Assembly: GCA_036562495.1 (NCBI GenBank)
Contig: DATCKA010000139.1
Coordinates: forward strand, 1-64,000
Direction of reading: 5' to 3'
Source: Geochorda sp036562495
Lineage (GTDB): Bacteria > Bacillota > Limnochordia > Limnochordales > Geochordaceae
DNA length: 64,000 nt
The notes under the pieces are model-generated. The model had not been told where the DNA came from, did not search any database, and worked only from the letters and a program-made list of their open reading frames with translations. Within the stretch, counting starts at the first letter, position 1. Every line of letters starts with the position of its first letter. This document shows, one piece after another, positions 41,555-50,967 of this stretch. The position numbers and the translations under genes are program-made.

Positions 41555-43186
41555 ATGCTGGTCGGTGTCGTCTTCCTCGCCGGCGCGGTCTTGATGGGGC
41601 TCGAGATGGTGGGGAGCCGGATCCTGGCTCCCTACTTCGGTAACTCCATCTACGTCTGGGGTAGCCTCATCTCCGTGGTGCTGGCGGCCCTGACGGCCGG
41701 CTACTTCCTCGGTGGCCGCCTGGCGGATCGGCGACCCCATCCGGAGTGGATGGGCTGGCTCATCGTGGCGCCCGGCGCCTTCGTCTCGACCATGCCGCTT
41801 TGGGCGGGCCCCTTCAACTTCTGGGTGATCAACACGGGCATCGGCATCCGCGAGGGCTCCCTGCTGTCCGCTCTGGTGCTCTTCTTCGTGCCGGGGCTCT
41901 TCCTGGGCACGGTCTCGCCCTACGCCATCCGCCTGGCCGCCGAGCGCCTGCAGACCATCGGCGCCACGGCTGGCATGCTCTACGCCGTCTCGACGGCGGG
42001 GAGCATCGTGGGTACGCTCTTCACCGCCTTCTATCTGGTGGCATGGATGGGCGTCACCCACATCCTCTACCTGTTTGGCGGCATCCTGGTGGTGTTGGGG
42101 CTCGTCGTGGTGATCTGGGGTCAGCGGGGCGGCGCGGCGGCTGCCGAGCGGCCGGCCAGCGTGGCCTCGTCCTCAAGGGCAGGCACGCGGCCCCCCTCGC
42201 GGCGGGCAGCCGATGGTGGGCGGCGGGGGACCGGCCGCACCCTACTGTGGGCGCTGGTGGCGGTGGGCGTCGCGGCGGCAAGCCTGGTGGCCGGTCTGGG
42301 CAATGCAGGCTGGACCGGCATCGCCCAGGGCCGCGGCGAGATCCTCTACGAACGGGACAGCGTCTACCACCACATCCTGGTGGTGGACGACCCGGGCGGC
42401 ATCCGCTACCTCAAGTTCGACGACTCCTGGCAAAGCGCCATGGATCGGGAGCGTCCCGACGATCTCGTCTTCTGGTACACCCGCTACTTCCACGTCGCCA
42501 TGGGCCTCGTGCCCGATGCCCGGCGACTGCTGATGGTGGGGCTCGGTGGCGGATCGGTGCCGAAGAACTTCCTGGGCACCTACCCCGATCTGACGATAGA
42601 CGTGGCCGAGCTCGACCCCGAGGTCGTGACGGTGGCCCACCGGTACTTCGAGGTGCCCCTGGACGACCCGAGGCTGCGGATCGTGGCGGAGGACGGGCGG
42701 CTCTTCGTCCGTCGCTCACCGCACCGCTACGACGCCATCTTCCTGGACGCCTACTTCGCTCACTCGATTCCGTTCCATCTCGCCACGGTGGAGTTCTTCG
42801 ACGAGCTGGAGTCCAAGCTGACCCCTGACGGCGTGGTGGCCTCCAACATCATCGGGGCCCTCTCCGGTCGCCACAGCCTGCTCTTCCGCTCCATGCTCAA
42901 GAGCATGCAGGCGGTCTTCGACACGGTCTACGTCTTGCCGGTCGGCACCACGTCCGGCAGCGCCATCGACCCCGTCCAGCGCAACATCATCGTGCTCGCC
43001 ACCAACCAGCCGGCGTTGAGCCCGCAGGCCTTCCAGGAGCGGATCGCCTCCCTGGAGCGGGAAGGCCGGTTGCCGCCGGGTTCGTCGCTGTATGCCCGCT
43101 CGCTGGTGGTCGAGCCCATCCCCACCGACGACGTGCCGTTGTTGACCGACGACCACGCGCCGGTCGATACCTTACTGCGCATCTAG
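41555..43186 (+). CDS. Membrane-fused spermidine-synthase-like protein
   Basis: A 543-residue fusion. The N-terminal half has about seven hydrophobic helices of the kind seen in membrane-anchored spermidine synthase fusions (from VFLAGAVLMGLEMVGSRILA onward), plus one more near residue 235. The C-terminal half (about 265-543) is a Rossmann-type aminopropyltransferase-like domain: MVGLGGGSVPKNF near 327-339, ELDPEV, EDGRLF and DAYF. Whether it really transfers aminopropyl groups is not shown; key polyamine-binding residues could not be checked by eye. It follows the SLH gene by 27 bases. A speD gene lies 18 kb away in the window, which would supply the donor. Confidence 0.8.
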   Translation: MLVGVVFLAGAVLMGLEMVGSRILAPYFGNSIYVWGSLISVVLAALTAGYFLGGRLADRRPHPEWMGWLIVAPGAFVSTMPLWAGPFNFWVINTGIGIREGSLLSALVLFFVPGLFLGTVSPYAIRLAAERLQTIGATAGMLYAVSTAGSIVGTLFTAFYLVAWMGVTHILYLFGGILVVLGLVVVIWGQRGGAAAAERPASVASSSRAGTRPPSRRAADGGRRGTGRTLLWALVAVGVAAASLVAGLGNAGWTGIAQGRGEILYERDSVYHHILVVDDPGGIRYLKFDDSWQSAMDRERPDDLVFWYTRYFHVAMGLVPDARRLLMVGLGGGSVPKNFLGTYPDLTIDVAELDPEVVTVAHRYFEVPLDDPRLRIVAEDGRLFVRRSPHRYDAIFLDAYFAHSIPFHLATVEFFDELESKLTPDGVVASNIIGALSGRHSLLFRSMLKSMQAVFDTVYVLPVGTTSGSAIDPVQRNIIVLATNQPALSPQAFQERIASLEREGRLPPGSSLYARSLVVEPIPTDDVPLLTDDHAPVDTLLRI

Positions 43187-43203
43187 GTCGCCCCAGTTAT
43201 AAT
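43172..43203 (+). promoter_or_regulatory. Possible promoter for miaB-mutSL operon
   Basis: A perfect TATAAT at 43198-43203 lies about 78 bases before miaB. The best upstream hexamer, TTACTG (43172-43177), is 20 bases away, so the -35 match is poor. It sits at the end of the spermidine-synthase-like gene. The -10 box and the change of gene theme support a new transcript. Confidence 0.4.
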
Positions 43204-43280
43204 GGTCGGTGCAGATCGCACGCCACCGCCGGCGAGCCGGCGGGCGGCTGCTCCGTTGCTGCACGCAAGAGGGGACGGGC

Positions 43281-44738
43281 TTGGACGTGAACGGTGAAGC
43301 CAACGCCCGCGCGACGCCGTCGGCTTCGACGAGACGGGGCCGGCTCGCGCACATCGTGACCCTGGGCTGCCAGATGAACGTGCGGGACTCGCAAACCCTG
43401 GCAGGGATGCTGGCCCGGATGGGCTACGGCTTCACGGACCGCATGGACGAGGCCGATCTCATCCTCTTCAACACGTGCAGCGTCCGCGAAAACCCCGAGC
43501 GCAAGATCTACGGCCAGGTCTCGAGCCTGCGCGCGCTCAAGGAGCGGCGCCCGGACCTGATCATCGGCATCACCGGCTGCATGCCCCAGCAACGGCCCGA
43601 GCTGGAGAAGATGCAGGCGTCGTTGCCGCACGTCGACCTCATCATGGGCACCCTCAACCTGCACCGCTTCCCCGAGCTGCTGCAGCAGGTGATGGAGACC
43701 GGTCGGCGGGTGGTGGAGGTCTGGCACGACGAGGGGCCCATCGTCGAGGGGCTCCCCGTCCTGCGAGACCCCGGCTCGGTCACCGCCTTCGTCAGCATCA
43801 TCTACGGCTGCGATTACCGGTGCACGTTTTGCGTGGTGCCCAACACTCGTGGGCGCCAGCGTAGCCGACGGCCCGAGGCCATCGAAGAAGAGGTGAGGGG
43901 CCTGGTGGCCGAGGGCGTGCGAGAGGTGACCCTGCTGGGGCAGACCGTCAACGCCTACGGTCGAGATCTGCCCGAGGGCGGCATCACGCTAGCGGAGCTG
44001 CTGCGACGCCTGAGCCGCATCGAGGGGCTCGAGCGCCTGCGGTTCACCTCCAGTCATCCCCGGGAGGTGACCGAGGAGCTCATCGAGGCCATGGCGGAGC
44101 TGCCCAAGGTGATGGAGCACATCCACCTCGCGGTGCAGTCGGGCAGCGACCGCATCCTGCACCGCATGGGTCGCCGGTACACGGCCGAGGAGTTCATCGA
44201 GCAGGTGGCGGCGATGCGACGCCGCATCCCCAATCTGGCCATCACCACCGACATCATCGTGGGCTTTCCCGGCGAGACCGAGCAAGACTTCGAGGCGACG
44301 CTCGACCTGGTACGCACGGTGAGGTTCGATGGAGCCTTCACCTTCGTCTACTCGCCGCGGCCCGGGACGGCGGCGCTTCGGTTGCCGGATCCGGTGCCCG
44401 AGCCGGTGAAGCGGGAGCGCATCCAGCGCCTCATCGAGCTGCAAAACGCCATCAGCCTGGAGCGCAATCTGCCCTACCGCGGTCGCGTCGAGGAGGTCCT
44501 GGTCGAAGGCGCCAGCGAGAAGGACCCCGAGCGCCTGTCCGGACGCACCCGCACCAACAAGGTGGTCGTCTTCGACGCGCCGCCGTCGGCCCGAGCGCGC
44601 CTCATCGGGCAGCTGGTCGACGTGCGGATCGAGGACGTCAACACGTGGACCCTCTTCGGCCGCCTGACCGAGCCCCAGCAGGAGGCAGCTGCCCTCGGGG
44701 CGGCGTCTGCGGGTGGCCAGGCGTCCGTGCCCTCCTGA
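43281..44738 (+). CDS. miaB: tRNA-2-methylthio-N6-dimethylallyladenosine synthase MiaB
   Basis: A radical SAM methylthiotransferase that modifies i6A37 of tRNA. The N-terminal UPF0004 domain has the cluster cysteines in TLGCQMNVRDSQ, FNTCSVRENPE and ITGCMPQQRPE. The radical SAM motif is GCDYRCTFCVVPNTRG (CxxxCxxC). A TRAM domain is at the C-terminus (about 405-470). At 485 residues, with a short tail, the length is typical. TTG 43281 has GAGGGG about 7 bases upstream; the GTG two codons later is an alternative. MiaA, which makes the substrate, is encoded 6.7 kb downstream. Confidence 0.95.
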   Translation: MDVNGEANARATPSASTRRGRLAHIVTLGCQMNVRDSQTLAGMLARMGYGFTDRMDEADLILFNTCSVRENPERKIYGQVSSLRALKERRPDLIIGITGCMPQQRPELEKMQASLPHVDLIMGTLNLHRFPELLQQVMETGRRVVEVWHDEGPIVEGLPVLRDPGSVTAFVSIIYGCDYRCTFCVVPNTRGRQRSRRPEAIEEEVRGLVAEGVREVTLLGQTVNAYGRDLPEGGITLAELLRRLSRIEGLERLRFTSSHPREVTEELIEAMAELPKVMEHIHLAVQSGSDRILHRMGRRYTAEEFIEQVAAMRRRIPNLAITTDIIVGFPGETEQDFEATLDLVRTVRFDGAFTFVYSPRPGTAALRLPDPVPEPVKRERIQRLIELQNAISLERNLPYRGRVEEVLVEGASEKDPERLSGRTRTNKVVVFDAPPSARARLIGQLVDVRIEDVNTWTLFGRLTEPQQEAAALGAASAGGQASVPS

Positions 44739-44748
44739 CGGACGGGGG

Positions 44749-47406
44749 GTGGGCCCGCTGGCACCCGCCGCCGAGTCGTCGGCGACCCCTATGCTCCGGC
44801 AGTACCAGGCCTTCAAGGCCGCCTATCCCGATGCCCTGTTGCTGTTCCGCCTGGGCGACTTCTACGAGCTCTTCGGACGGGACGCGGAGATCGGGGCCGC
44901 CATCCTCAACATCACCCTGACGAGCCGTGAGATCGGCAAGGGGCGCCGGCTGCCCATGTGCGGCGTGCCGTACCACGCGGCCGACGCCTACATCGCCCAG
45001 CTGGTCCAGGCGGGCTATCGGGTCGCCATCTGCGAACAGATGGAGGACCCGCGCCTGGCCCGGGGGATCGTCCGGCGCGAGGTGATCCGGGTGGTCACGC
45101 CCGGCACGCTGCCGGACGCGGCGGGGCGTGACCGACGCTACGTGGCGGCCCTCTGGGTGGGGGATCGGGCGGTCGGCCTGGCCATGGCCGACGTCTTCAC
45201 CGGGGAGCTGCGCGCCACGCGCCTGGCCGCCGACTCCCCCTTGGGACAAGAGCTCTGGCGAGCCGCGCTGGATGAGCTCGTGCGGCTGGCCGTCGACGAG
45301 GTGGTGGTCCCGCCCCGCCTGGCCGACGACGCCCGCCTGGCAGGGGCGATGCGCCAGACGCTGCGGGCGGCGGTGACGCGGTGGGACAGCCCGGCCTGGT
45401 CCCTGGATGGCGCCAGGCGGACGTTGCAGGCCCACTTCCGCACGGCGACCCTGGACGCCTTCGGCATCGAAGACTGGCCCGAGGCGCAGGTGGCCGCCGG
45501 TGCGGTGCTCCAGTACCTGCTGGAGACGCAAAAGGACCGCCTCGTCCACATCACGACGCTGCAGAGCTACGATCCCCGAGCCGGGCTGGCGCTGGACGCC
45601 ACCACCGCCCTCAACCTGGAGCTGACCACCACGCTGCGCCAGCGGACCCGCAAGGGGTCGCTGCTGGACGTGCTGGACCGGACTCTGACGGCTGCCGGAG
45701 CCCGGCTGCTGCGCCGTTACCTGGAGGAGCCCCTCACCGACGTGGCGGCCATCCGGGCCCGCCTCGACGCGGTCGAGGCCCTGGCGACCAACCATCTCGC
45801 CCGCCAGCGTCTGCGCGACGCCCTGCAGGGGATGCCCGACGCCGAGCGGCTGCTGGGACGGGCCGGCACCGGTCGGGCGACGCCCAAGGACCTGCTCTCG
45901 CTGCGCCACTTCCTCGAGCGGCTCGACGAGATCCGGCGCATCGCCGCCGAGGTCGGGCTCGACAGGCTCCCTGCCCTGGAGATGGACGCGCTGGAGCAGT
46001 CGCATGCGCCCCTTGCGGCGCTGGCCGATCACCTGGCGCGGGCCATCGCCGATGACGCACCGGCCCAGGTGCGGGACGGCGGCTACATCCGGGAGGGCTA
46101 CGACGCGGAGCTGGATGCCCTGCGCCGAGGCGCCGAGGAAGGACGCCGCTGGATCGCGGGGCTCGAGGGTCGTGAGAGGGAGCGCACGGGCATCCGCTCG
46201 CTCAAGGTGGGCTTCAACCGGGTCTTCGGCTATTACATCGAGGTGACCCGCCCCAACCTCAAGCTGGTGCCCCCCGACTACGAACGGCGCCAGACCCTGA
46301 CCGGTGCCGAGCGGTTCGTGACGGCCGAGCTCAAGGAGTGGGAAAGCCGCGTGCTGGAGGCGGAGGAGCGCATCCAGCAACGGGAGGCCGAGATCTTCCA
46401 GTCGCTGGTAGAGCGGGTCCTGGAGCATGCCGCCGCCCTGCAGGCGGCATGCCGGGCGGTGGCCCGGCTCGACGTGGCCGCCTCGCTGGCCGACCTGGCC
46501 GTCGAGCGCGCCTGGGTGCGGCCCCAGGTCGACGAAGGTCCCGTCATCGACATCCGCCAGGGCCGCCACCCCGTGGTGGAGGCCATGATGCCGGATCAGC
46601 CCTTCGTCCCCAACGACCTGTACCTCGACATGGGGGCGCGTCGGGTGGCCATCGTGACGGGCCCCAACATGGGAGGCAAGTCGACGTTCTTGCGGCAGGC
46701 CGCCCTGCTGGTGCTGCTGGCGCAGATGGGCAGCTTCGTGCCGGCGCGCTCGGCCCGCATCGGCGTGGTGGACCGCATCCTGTCGCGGGTCGGCGCGTCG
46801 GACGACCTGGCGTCGGGCCGCTCCACCTTCATGGTCGAGATGAGCGAGAGCGCCTACATCCTGCGCCACGCCACGCCCCGCAGCCTCGTGATCCTCGACG
46901 AGGTGGGGAGGGGCACGGCCACCTACGACGGCCTGAGCCTGGCATGGGCCATCGTGGAGGCGTTGCAGGAGAGGGGTTGCCGCACGCTGGTGGCCACCCA
47001 CTACCACGAGCTGACCGAGCTGGAGGGAAGGCTCGAGGGGGTCTTCAACCTCCACGCGGCGGTGGCCCACGGGGAGGACGGGATCGTCTTCCTCCGGCAG
47101 ATCCGGCCCGGCGCCGCGGACCGCAGCTACGGCATCGAGGTGGCGCGCCTGGCCGGGCTGCCCGAGCGAGTCATCGAGCGGGCGACCGAGGTGCTGGCCC
47201 ACCTCGAGGGCAGCGCCCCGTCGGCGTCCCGGGTCGCCGAAGAGGCGCTGGCGGACGCCCTCGTGCCCGCTCGGGAGACGGCCCTGGACCTCTCCGGGCC
47301 CGAGGCCGTCGGCACGTACGGCACCCGGCCCGCCTCGCGCAGGCCGCGCCCCCGGGCAAGGCCTTCCGTGGCGGATCTGGCGCAGTCCCGGCTCTTCGAG
47401 GCGTAG
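44749..47406 (+). CDS. mutS: DNA mismatch repair protein MutS
   Basis: Recognises mispaired bases and starts mismatch repair. The mismatch-reading motif is RLGDFYELFG (Phe-X-Glu) near residue 35-45. Walker A, GPNMGGKSTFLRQ, and the downstream ATPase motifs (LDEVGRGTATYDGLSLAWA, ATHYHEL) are near 640-750. GTG 44749 gives a start a few residues before TPMLRQYQAFK, in line with the family, and follows a G-rich stretch 10 bases after miaB. The length is 885 residues. The tail after 820 is less conserved and Arg/Ala rich. Confidence 0.97.
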   Translation: MGPLAPAAESSATPMLRQYQAFKAAYPDALLLFRLGDFYELFGRDAEIGAAILNITLTSREIGKGRRLPMCGVPYHAADAYIAQLVQAGYRVAICEQMEDPRLARGIVRREVIRVVTPGTLPDAAGRDRRYVAALWVGDRAVGLAMADVFTGELRATRLAADSPLGQELWRAALDELVRLAVDEVVVPPRLADDARLAGAMRQTLRAAVTRWDSPAWSLDGARRTLQAHFRTATLDAFGIEDWPEAQVAAGAVLQYLLETQKDRLVHITTLQSYDPRAGLALDATTALNLELTTTLRQRTRKGSLLDVLDRTLTAAGARLLRRYLEEPLTDVAAIRARLDAVEALATNHLARQRLRDALQGMPDAERLLGRAGTGRATPKDLLSLRHFLERLDEIRRIAAEVGLDRLPALEMDALEQSHAPLAALADHLARAIADDAPAQVRDGGYIREGYDAELDALRRGAEEGRRWIAGLEGRERERTGIRSLKVGFNRVFGYYIEVTRPNLKLVPPDYERRQTLTGAERFVTAELKEWESRVLEAEERIQQREAEIFQSLVERVLEHAAALQAACRAVARLDVAASLADLAVERAWVRPQVDEGPVIDIRQGRHPVVEAMMPDQPFVPNDLYLDMGARRVAIVTGPNMGGKSTFLRQAALLVLLAQMGSFVPARSARIGVVDRILSRVGASDDLASGRSTFMVEMSESAYILRHATPRSLVILDEVGRGTATYDGLSLAWAIVEALQERGCRTLVATHYHELTELEGRLEGVFNLHAAVAHGEDGIVFLRQIRPGAADRSYGIEVARLAGLPERVIERATEVLAHLEGSAPSASRVAEEALADALVPARETALDLSGPEAVGTYGTRPASRRPRPRARPSVADLAQSRLFEA

Positions 47407-47407
47407 C

Positions 47408-49204
47408 ATGGGCAAGATCGCGCTGTTGCCGGAGGACGTCGTCGACCACATCGCCGCCGGCGAGGTGGTCGAACGGCCCGCCTCCGCGCTCAAGGAGCTG
47501 CTCGAAAACGCCCTGGACGCAGGGGCGCGGCGCATCCGCGTCGACATCGGCGAGGATGGCATGCATCTGATGGTGAGCGACGACGGGGAGGGGATGGACC
47601 CCGACGACGCCGCCATCTGCTTCCTGCGCCACGCGACCAGCAAGTTGCGCCGCCGCGAGGACCTGACCTCGGTGACCACCCTGGGCTTTCGGGGCGAGGC
47701 GCTGGCTGCCATCGCCGCCGTCTCGGAGATGGAGATCCTGACGCGGCCCAGGGGCCGTGCGGAGGGGTTTCGCATTCGGGTGGCGGGCGGCGAGCGCATC
47801 TCGGCAGGGCCGGCGGCGGCCCCGGAGGGCACCACCGTCTGGGTGCGGCGCCTCTTCTTCAACACCCCCGCCCGCCGGCAGTATCTCAAGAGTCCCGCCG
47901 CCGAGCGCAGGGCCTGCCTGGAGACGGCGGCGCGCATCGCCCTGGCCCGGCCCTCGGTGGCCCTGGAGGTGTCGGTGGCCGGCCAGCCCCGGTGGGTCTC
48001 GCCGGGCGACGGCGACCTGCGCGCGGCGGCCGGCGCGGTGATGGGAGCACAGGAGGCGCAAGCCTTGCTGCCCGTCGAAGGGGCCCGGGGTCCGGCACGC
48101 CTCTGGGGCCTGGTCTCACCGCCGGACCTGAGCCGACCCACCCGGGAACACCTCTGGATCTTCGTCAACGGCCGCTGGGTGCAGGACCGGACGGTCTCGG
48201 CGGCCGTGGTGCGGGCCTACGAGACGCGGCTTCCCAAGGGACGCTTCCCCGTGGCCTTCCTGCATCTCGAGATCGACCCGGCCTGGGTCGACGTCAACGT
48301 GCATCCCGCCAAGCTGTTCGTACGGTTCCGCGACGAGCGCCTGATCTTCGGGCTGGTGGCCTCGGCCGTGGAGCGCGCTCTGGCGTCGGCCCCCACCTTC
48401 GCGCTCTCGGGAAAGGCGGAGCCGAGCGCCGCTCCCGCGACGAGGCCCGTGGCGGAGGAGGGCGTCGCGACGTCGAGGCCGCCTCGCCTGGCCGGTGCGG
48501 AGGTATCCGTCGCCTCGGAGGCCCAGGCGCCGCTGTGGGACGCCGCCCGGCAAGGCGAAGGCCTTAGCGAGCAGCTGCTTCGACTGCACGTGCTGGGGCA
48601 GCTGCGTGACACCTACATCGTCACCCGCCATCCCGCGGGCCTGCTCATCGTGGATCAGCACGTAGCCCACGAGCGCATGCTCTACGAGCGGCTCCTGGCC
48701 GCCCGGAGGGGCGCGGCCGCCCCGGCTCAGGCCCTGCTGCATCCTCTGACCGTCGAGCTCAGCAGCACGGCGGCCGAGACGCTGGGTGCCGCCCTGGCGT
48801 GGCTTGCCTCCCTGGGCGTCGAGATGGAGCCCTTCGGGCCACGGCACTACCTGGTGCGGTCGGTGCCGGCCGTGCCCGGGATCATGCGCTCCATCTCCGA
48901 GGCCGAGATGGCGGCGCTGCTGGAGGACCTGGCCGCCAGGATGCTGGAGGGGCCCGAACCGATGCCCGCAGGCGACGACACGGCGCCCCTGGCGCCCTGG
49001 GAGGACCGGCTGCTGAAGCACCTGGCCTGCAAGAGCGCGGTGAAGGCGGGGACTCCCCTGCCGATGGCCGTGATGGAGTACCTGGTGCGCCACCTGGCCG
49101 ACACGGACAACCCCTACACCTGCCCGCACGGACGGCCGGTGGCGGTCATGGTGTCGGTGGAGGAGCTGGACAGGCGCTTTGGCCGTCGCACGCCCTCCGC
49201 ATGA
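47408..49204 (+). CDS. mutL: DNA mismatch repair protein MutL
   Basis: A GHKL ATPase that couples MutS to strand incision. The N-terminal domain has KELLENALDAGARRIRV, VSDDGEGM and TLGFRGEALAAI. The C-terminal domain keeps the endonuclease motif of the MutL group without MutH: DQHVAHERMLYE (DQHAxxERxxYE type), plus ACKSAV and CPHGRP near the end. The length of 598 residues is normal. The ATG is 1 base after the mutS stop. This suggests nicking-type mismatch repair, as in other Firmicutes. Confidence 0.97.
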   Translation: MGKIALLPEDVVDHIAAGEVVERPASALKELLENALDAGARRIRVDIGEDGMHLMVSDDGEGMDPDDAAICFLRHATSKLRRREDLTSVTTLGFRGEALAAIAAVSEMEILTRPRGRAEGFRIRVAGGERISAGPAAAPEGTTVWVRRLFFNTPARRQYLKSPAAERRACLETAARIALARPSVALEVSVAGQPRWVSPGDGDLRAAAGAVMGAQEAQALLPVEGARGPARLWGLVSPPDLSRPTREHLWIFVNGRWVQDRTVSAAVVRAYETRLPKGRFPVAFLHLEIDPAWVDVNVHPAKLFVRFRDERLIFGLVASAVERALASAPTFALSGKAEPSAAPATRPVAEEGVATSRPPRLAGAEVSVASEAQAPLWDAARQGEGLSEQLLRLHVLGQLRDTYIVTRHPAGLLIVDQHVAHERMLYERLLAARRGAAAPAQALLHPLTVELSSTAAETLGAALAWLASLGVEMEPFGPRHYLVRSVPAVPGIMRSISEAEMAALLEDLAARMLEGPEPMPAGDDTAPLAPWEDRLLKHLACKSAVKAGTPLPMAVMEYLVRHLADTDNPYTCPHGRPVAVMVSVEELDRRFGRRTPSA

Positions 49205-49220
49205 CGGACGCATCTGGTAT

Positions 49221-50006
49221 GTGACCACGGCTCGCCAGCCCGACGCGGCCCTGGAGCGCCGGGCCCGGGACCTGGCCGAGCGCCTGGGGCTGCCCTACCG
49301 GCGTCGGCCGGAGGGTCGACTCGCGATCGGCGAGGGCGGGTCGGCCGAGGTCTACCTCGTGGTGGAGCGGACCGGCCTGGCCATCCAGGTGGCGGGCCGA
49401 CGTCTCGTCTACCATCCGGGGATGGCCGTGCACCGGATCCGGGCCCTGCGCGCCGGCGGGCACGATCCCATGGTGGAGGCGATGGGGCTGCGGGGCGGCG
49501 AGCGGGTGCTGGATGCCACGTTGGGCCTGGCCTCCGATGCCCTGGTGGCCGCCTACGCCGTCGGGCCCCAGGGTCGGGTGAGCGGAGTGGAGAAGGTGCC
49601 CGCGCTGGCGGCGCTGGTGCGAGACGGACTGGCACGTTTCGCCTGGCGCGATCCGCAGATGGCCGAGGCGGCCGCCCGCATCGAGGTGCACGCGGCCGAC
49701 CACGAGGCGTATCTCGCGGCGTGCCCCTCGGGGGCCTTCGACGTGGTCTACTTCGACGCCATGTTCGAGAGCAGTCTGTCGGGCTCGACGTCGATGGCGG
49801 CGTGGCGCCTGGTGGCCGAGGAGCAGCCGGTGGGCGCGCGGGCCCTGGCAGAGGCGATGCGGGTGGCGCGGCGCCGGGTCGTACTCAAGGACCGGGCCGA
49901 CTCCACCCGCCTCGAGGCCCTGATGCCCCATCGGGTGGCCGGCGGACGGTCGAGTCGGGTGGTCTACGCGATCTGGACGGTCGGGTCGGATGCTGGCGAT
50001 GGATGA
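49221..50006 (+). CDS. Class I SAM-dependent methyltransferase, RsmJ-like
   Basis: A 261-residue protein with a Rossmann methyltransferase domain. The pattern YHPGMAVHRIRALRAGGHDP, then VLDATLGLASDALVAAYAVG and the acidic strand end VSGVEK, resembles the DUF548/RsmJ group that methylates 16S rRNA in proteobacteria; the Firmicutes members located between mutL and miaA are not well characterised. GTG 49221 gives a start matching relatives (VTTARQPD); a TTG at 49179 inside mutL is possible. It overlaps miaA by 17 bases. Confidence 0.8.
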   Translation: MTTARQPDAALERRARDLAERLGLPYRRRPEGRLAIGEGGSAEVYLVVERTGLAIQVAGRRLVYHPGMAVHRIRALRAGGHDPMVEAMGLRGGERVLDATLGLASDALVAAYAVGPQGRVSGVEKVPALAALVRDGLARFAWRDPQMAEAAARIEVHAADHEAYLAACPSGAFDVVYFDAMFESSLSGSTSMAAWRLVAEEQPVGARALAEAMRVARRRVVLKDRADSTRLEALMPHRVAGGRSSRVVYAIWTVGSDAGDG

Positions 50007-50958
50007 ACCGCGCCACGAGCAAGAGAGCCCCCCTCTGCTGGTGATCGTGGGCCCCACCGCCGTGGGCAAGACCGATCTGGCCGTCGAGGTGGCGCTGCGG
50101 CTGGATGCCGAGATCATCTCCGCCGACGCCATGCAGGTCTACCGCGGCCTCGACATCGGTACGGACAAGCCTACCCCGGGGCGGCAGCGGGGGGTGCCCC
50201 ATCACCTCATCGACGTGGCCGACCCGTCCGAGGACTTCTCGGCCTCCCGCTACCGTGAGCTCGCCCACGACGCGCTGGCGGCGATCCGGGCCCGCGGCCG
50301 GTTGGCCATCGTCTGCGGGGGCACGGGTCTTTACATCCGGGCGTTCGTCGACGACCTGCTCCCGCGGCCGGGCGGCTACGACCCGATGGTACGGCGCCGG
50401 TTGGAGGCGGAGGCCTCGGCCCACGGACCTCTGGCGCTGCACGCCCGCCTGGCCCGGGTGGACCCCGTGGCGGCCAGCCGCATCCACCCCCACAACGTGC
50501 GCAGGGTCATCCGGGCCCTGGAGGTGTACGAGACGACCGGGCGTCCCATGAGCGAGCTCCAGGCCGAGGCGCGCCGGGCAGCCCGCCCTCTGCCCGCGGT
50601 CTGGGTGGGCCTCGAGCGCCCGCGCGACGAGCTCTACCGCCGGATCGACGCCAGGGTGGACGACCAGGTGCGTCGGGGGCTCGTCGAGGAGACGCGGCGC
50701 CTGCTGGCCCGTCGGCCGGCTCCCAGCCGCACCGCGATGCAGGCCCTGGGCTACAAGGAGATGCGTGCCTACCTGGCGGGCGAGGTCTCCTTCGCCCGGG
50801 CCGTCGACGCCCTCAAGCGCGCCACGCGGCACTACGCCCGGCGCCAGATCATCTGGTTTCGCCCGGACCGGCGCATCTGGTGGCTGGATCTCTCGACGTG
50901 CGAAGACCTGGCCGAGGCGGCCCGCCGCGTGGCGGACCACTACCGGTCCCGCGTATAG
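49990..50958 (+). CDS. miaA: tRNA dimethylallyltransferase MiaA
   Basis: Transfers a dimethylallyl group to A37 of tRNAs that read codons starting with U. The P-loop GPTAVGKT is at residues 21-28. The catalytic segment ISADAMQVYRGLDIGTDKP follows, then HHLIDVADP, CGGTGLYIRAF, and near the C-terminus LGYKEMRAYLAGEVSFARA and RRQIIWFR. The length of 322 residues is normal. ATG 49990 overlaps the preceding gene; an ATG at 49999 is a close alternative. It provides the substrate for MiaB encoded upstream. Confidence 0.96.
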   Translation: MLAMDEPRHEQESPPLLVIVGPTAVGKTDLAVEVALRLDAEIISADAMQVYRGLDIGTDKPTPGRQRGVPHHLIDVADPSEDFSASRYRELAHDALAAIRARGRLAIVCGGTGLYIRAFVDDLLPRPGGYDPMVRRRLEAEASAHGPLALHARLARVDPVAASRIHPHNVRRVIRALEVYETTGRPMSELQAEARRAARPLPAVWVGLERPRDELYRRIDARVDDQVRRGLVEETRRLLARRPAPSRTAMQALGYKEMRAYLAGEVSFARAVDALKRATRHYARRQIIWFRPDRRIWWLDLSTCEDLAEAARRVADHYRSRV

Positions 50959-50967
50959 ATAGCCGCG

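Noticed and set aside
41555..43186. MFS transporter
   Set aside because: Hydrophobic helices are present, but the C-terminal half is a Rossmann aminopropyltransferase-like domain, which matches membrane-fused spermidine synthases.
44638..48168. A minus-strand open frame of 1176 codons opposite mutS and the start of mutL
   Set aside because: Same shadow effect; the composition is biased and the + strand genes are certain.
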